Source: COE1 sp036310845
GTDB lineage: Bacteria > Bacillota > Clostridia > Lachnospirales > Lachnospiraceae
Assembly (NCBI GenBank): GCA_036310845.1
Contig: JAXJRB010000203.1
Coordinates: forward strand, 1-64,000
DNA: 64,000 nt
Direction of reading: 5' to 3'
Part shown: positions 63,774 to 64,000 of the stretch, piece after piece
Position numbering within the stretch: position 1 is the stretch's first letter
Layout of the letters: each line of letters starts with the position of its first letter
Notes under the pieces: model-generated
What the model saw: only the letters and a program-made list of their open reading frames with translations
The model's database searches: none
Told to the model about the DNA's origin: nothing
Translations under genes and position numbers: made by a program

Positions 63774-64000
63774 ATGAAACGAAAAAAATGGAATATTCAA
63801 AATCTGCTAAGTGGTATATATCCAAATCGCAAATACAAAGACAGATTGTTTCAAAGAGTGTTTCAGAATAAGGAAGATTTATTAGAACTGTATAATGCGA
63901 TAAATAATACAGCATATACGAATCCCGAAGAATTGAAAATCACAACTTTGGAAGATGCCATTTATCTGTCTATGAAAAATGATTTGTCCTTTGTAATATC
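63774..64000 (+). CDS. Rpn-family (PD-(D/E)XK) nuclease / transposase-like protein, partial
   Basis: 75 codons before the window ends. ATG after GGAGG. The sequence MKRKKWNIQNLLSGIYPNRK, then YKDRLFQRVFQNKEDLLELY and ITTLEDAIYLSMKNDLSFVI, matches the N-terminus of the Rpn/PD-(D/E)XK transposase-like proteins common in Lachnospiraceae, in which the nuclease motif begins near MKNDLSF. It is a different subfamily from the gene at 43992, although the two share their promoter region. Confidence 0.8.
   Translation, partial: MKRKKWNIQNLLSGIYPNRKYKDRLFQRVFQNKEDLLELYNAINNTAYTNPEELKITTLEDAIYLSMKNDLSFVI

Overview
The window looks like a chromosomal segment of a motile, low-GC Gram-positive bacterium of the Lachnospiraceae (Clostridia), close to Roseburia, Butyrivibrio or Lachnospira. 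The reasons are the order rpmG-secE-nusG-rplK-rplA-rplJ-rplL-rpoB-rpoC, strong AGGAGG ribosome binding sites, three flagellins starting MVVQHNLQAMNANRMLG, and the AAA-ATPase/PD-(D/E)XK and Rpn-type nuclease genes that are common in this family. The genus is inferred from memory of the families, not from a search.

Layout. 1-260: a 92-bp tandem repeat carrying two hairpins. 260-697: a small membrane protein gene. 832-13805 (minus): the transcription/translation block in four units with visible sigma-A promoters (rpmG-secE-nusG; rplK-rplA; rplJ-rplL with an L10-type leader and attenuator; rpoB-rpoC), plus a separate CapA-like gene. rpoC carries a one-base insertion that breaks its frame. 14133-18647: a FliD-like gene and a small FlgN-like gene (plus), with glf and a glycosyltransferase between them (minus). 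18722-24135: a GT, an epimerase and two different AAA-ATPase/nuclease genes in one probable operon. 24267-43613: sixteen tightly packed minus-strand genes, a glycan-building operon. 43646-48418: two IspD/TarI-like cytidylyltransferases set between an Rpn nuclease gene and an AAA/PD-(D/E)XK gene. 48495-53825: a degenerate response regulator and a 1455-residue surface protein. 54041-61675: two TPR glycosyltransferases downstream of three tandem flagellins. 61910-64000: another AAA/PD-(D/E)XK gene and the start of a second Rpn gene.

How it fits together. FliD-like and FlgN-like genes at one end and flagellins at the other make a flagellin or cell-surface glycosylation island the simplest reading. 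It holds GT-A, GT-B and GT-D glycosyltransferases, FkbM and other methyltransferases, a hexapeptide acyltransferase, an asparagine-synthase-like amidotransferase, a radical SAM enzyme, and a CDP-polyol branch (two cytidylyltransferases and a TagB/TagF-like transferase fused to a beta-propeller). The most unusual point is that 12 of the 16 genes in the long operon carry the same kind of Rossmann-like module (GxGxxG, then V/ID followed by K/R/N), at the N-terminus, in the middle, at the C-terminus or alone, attached to unrelated catalytic domains. This looks like an assembly line with a shared ligand-binding or docking part.

Three kinds of non-coding repeat were also found: a double-hairpin element whose first stem covaries between copies; a 27-bp palindrome in the 5' leaders of three genes; and conserved promoter/operator and 3' segments associated with the Rpn genes.
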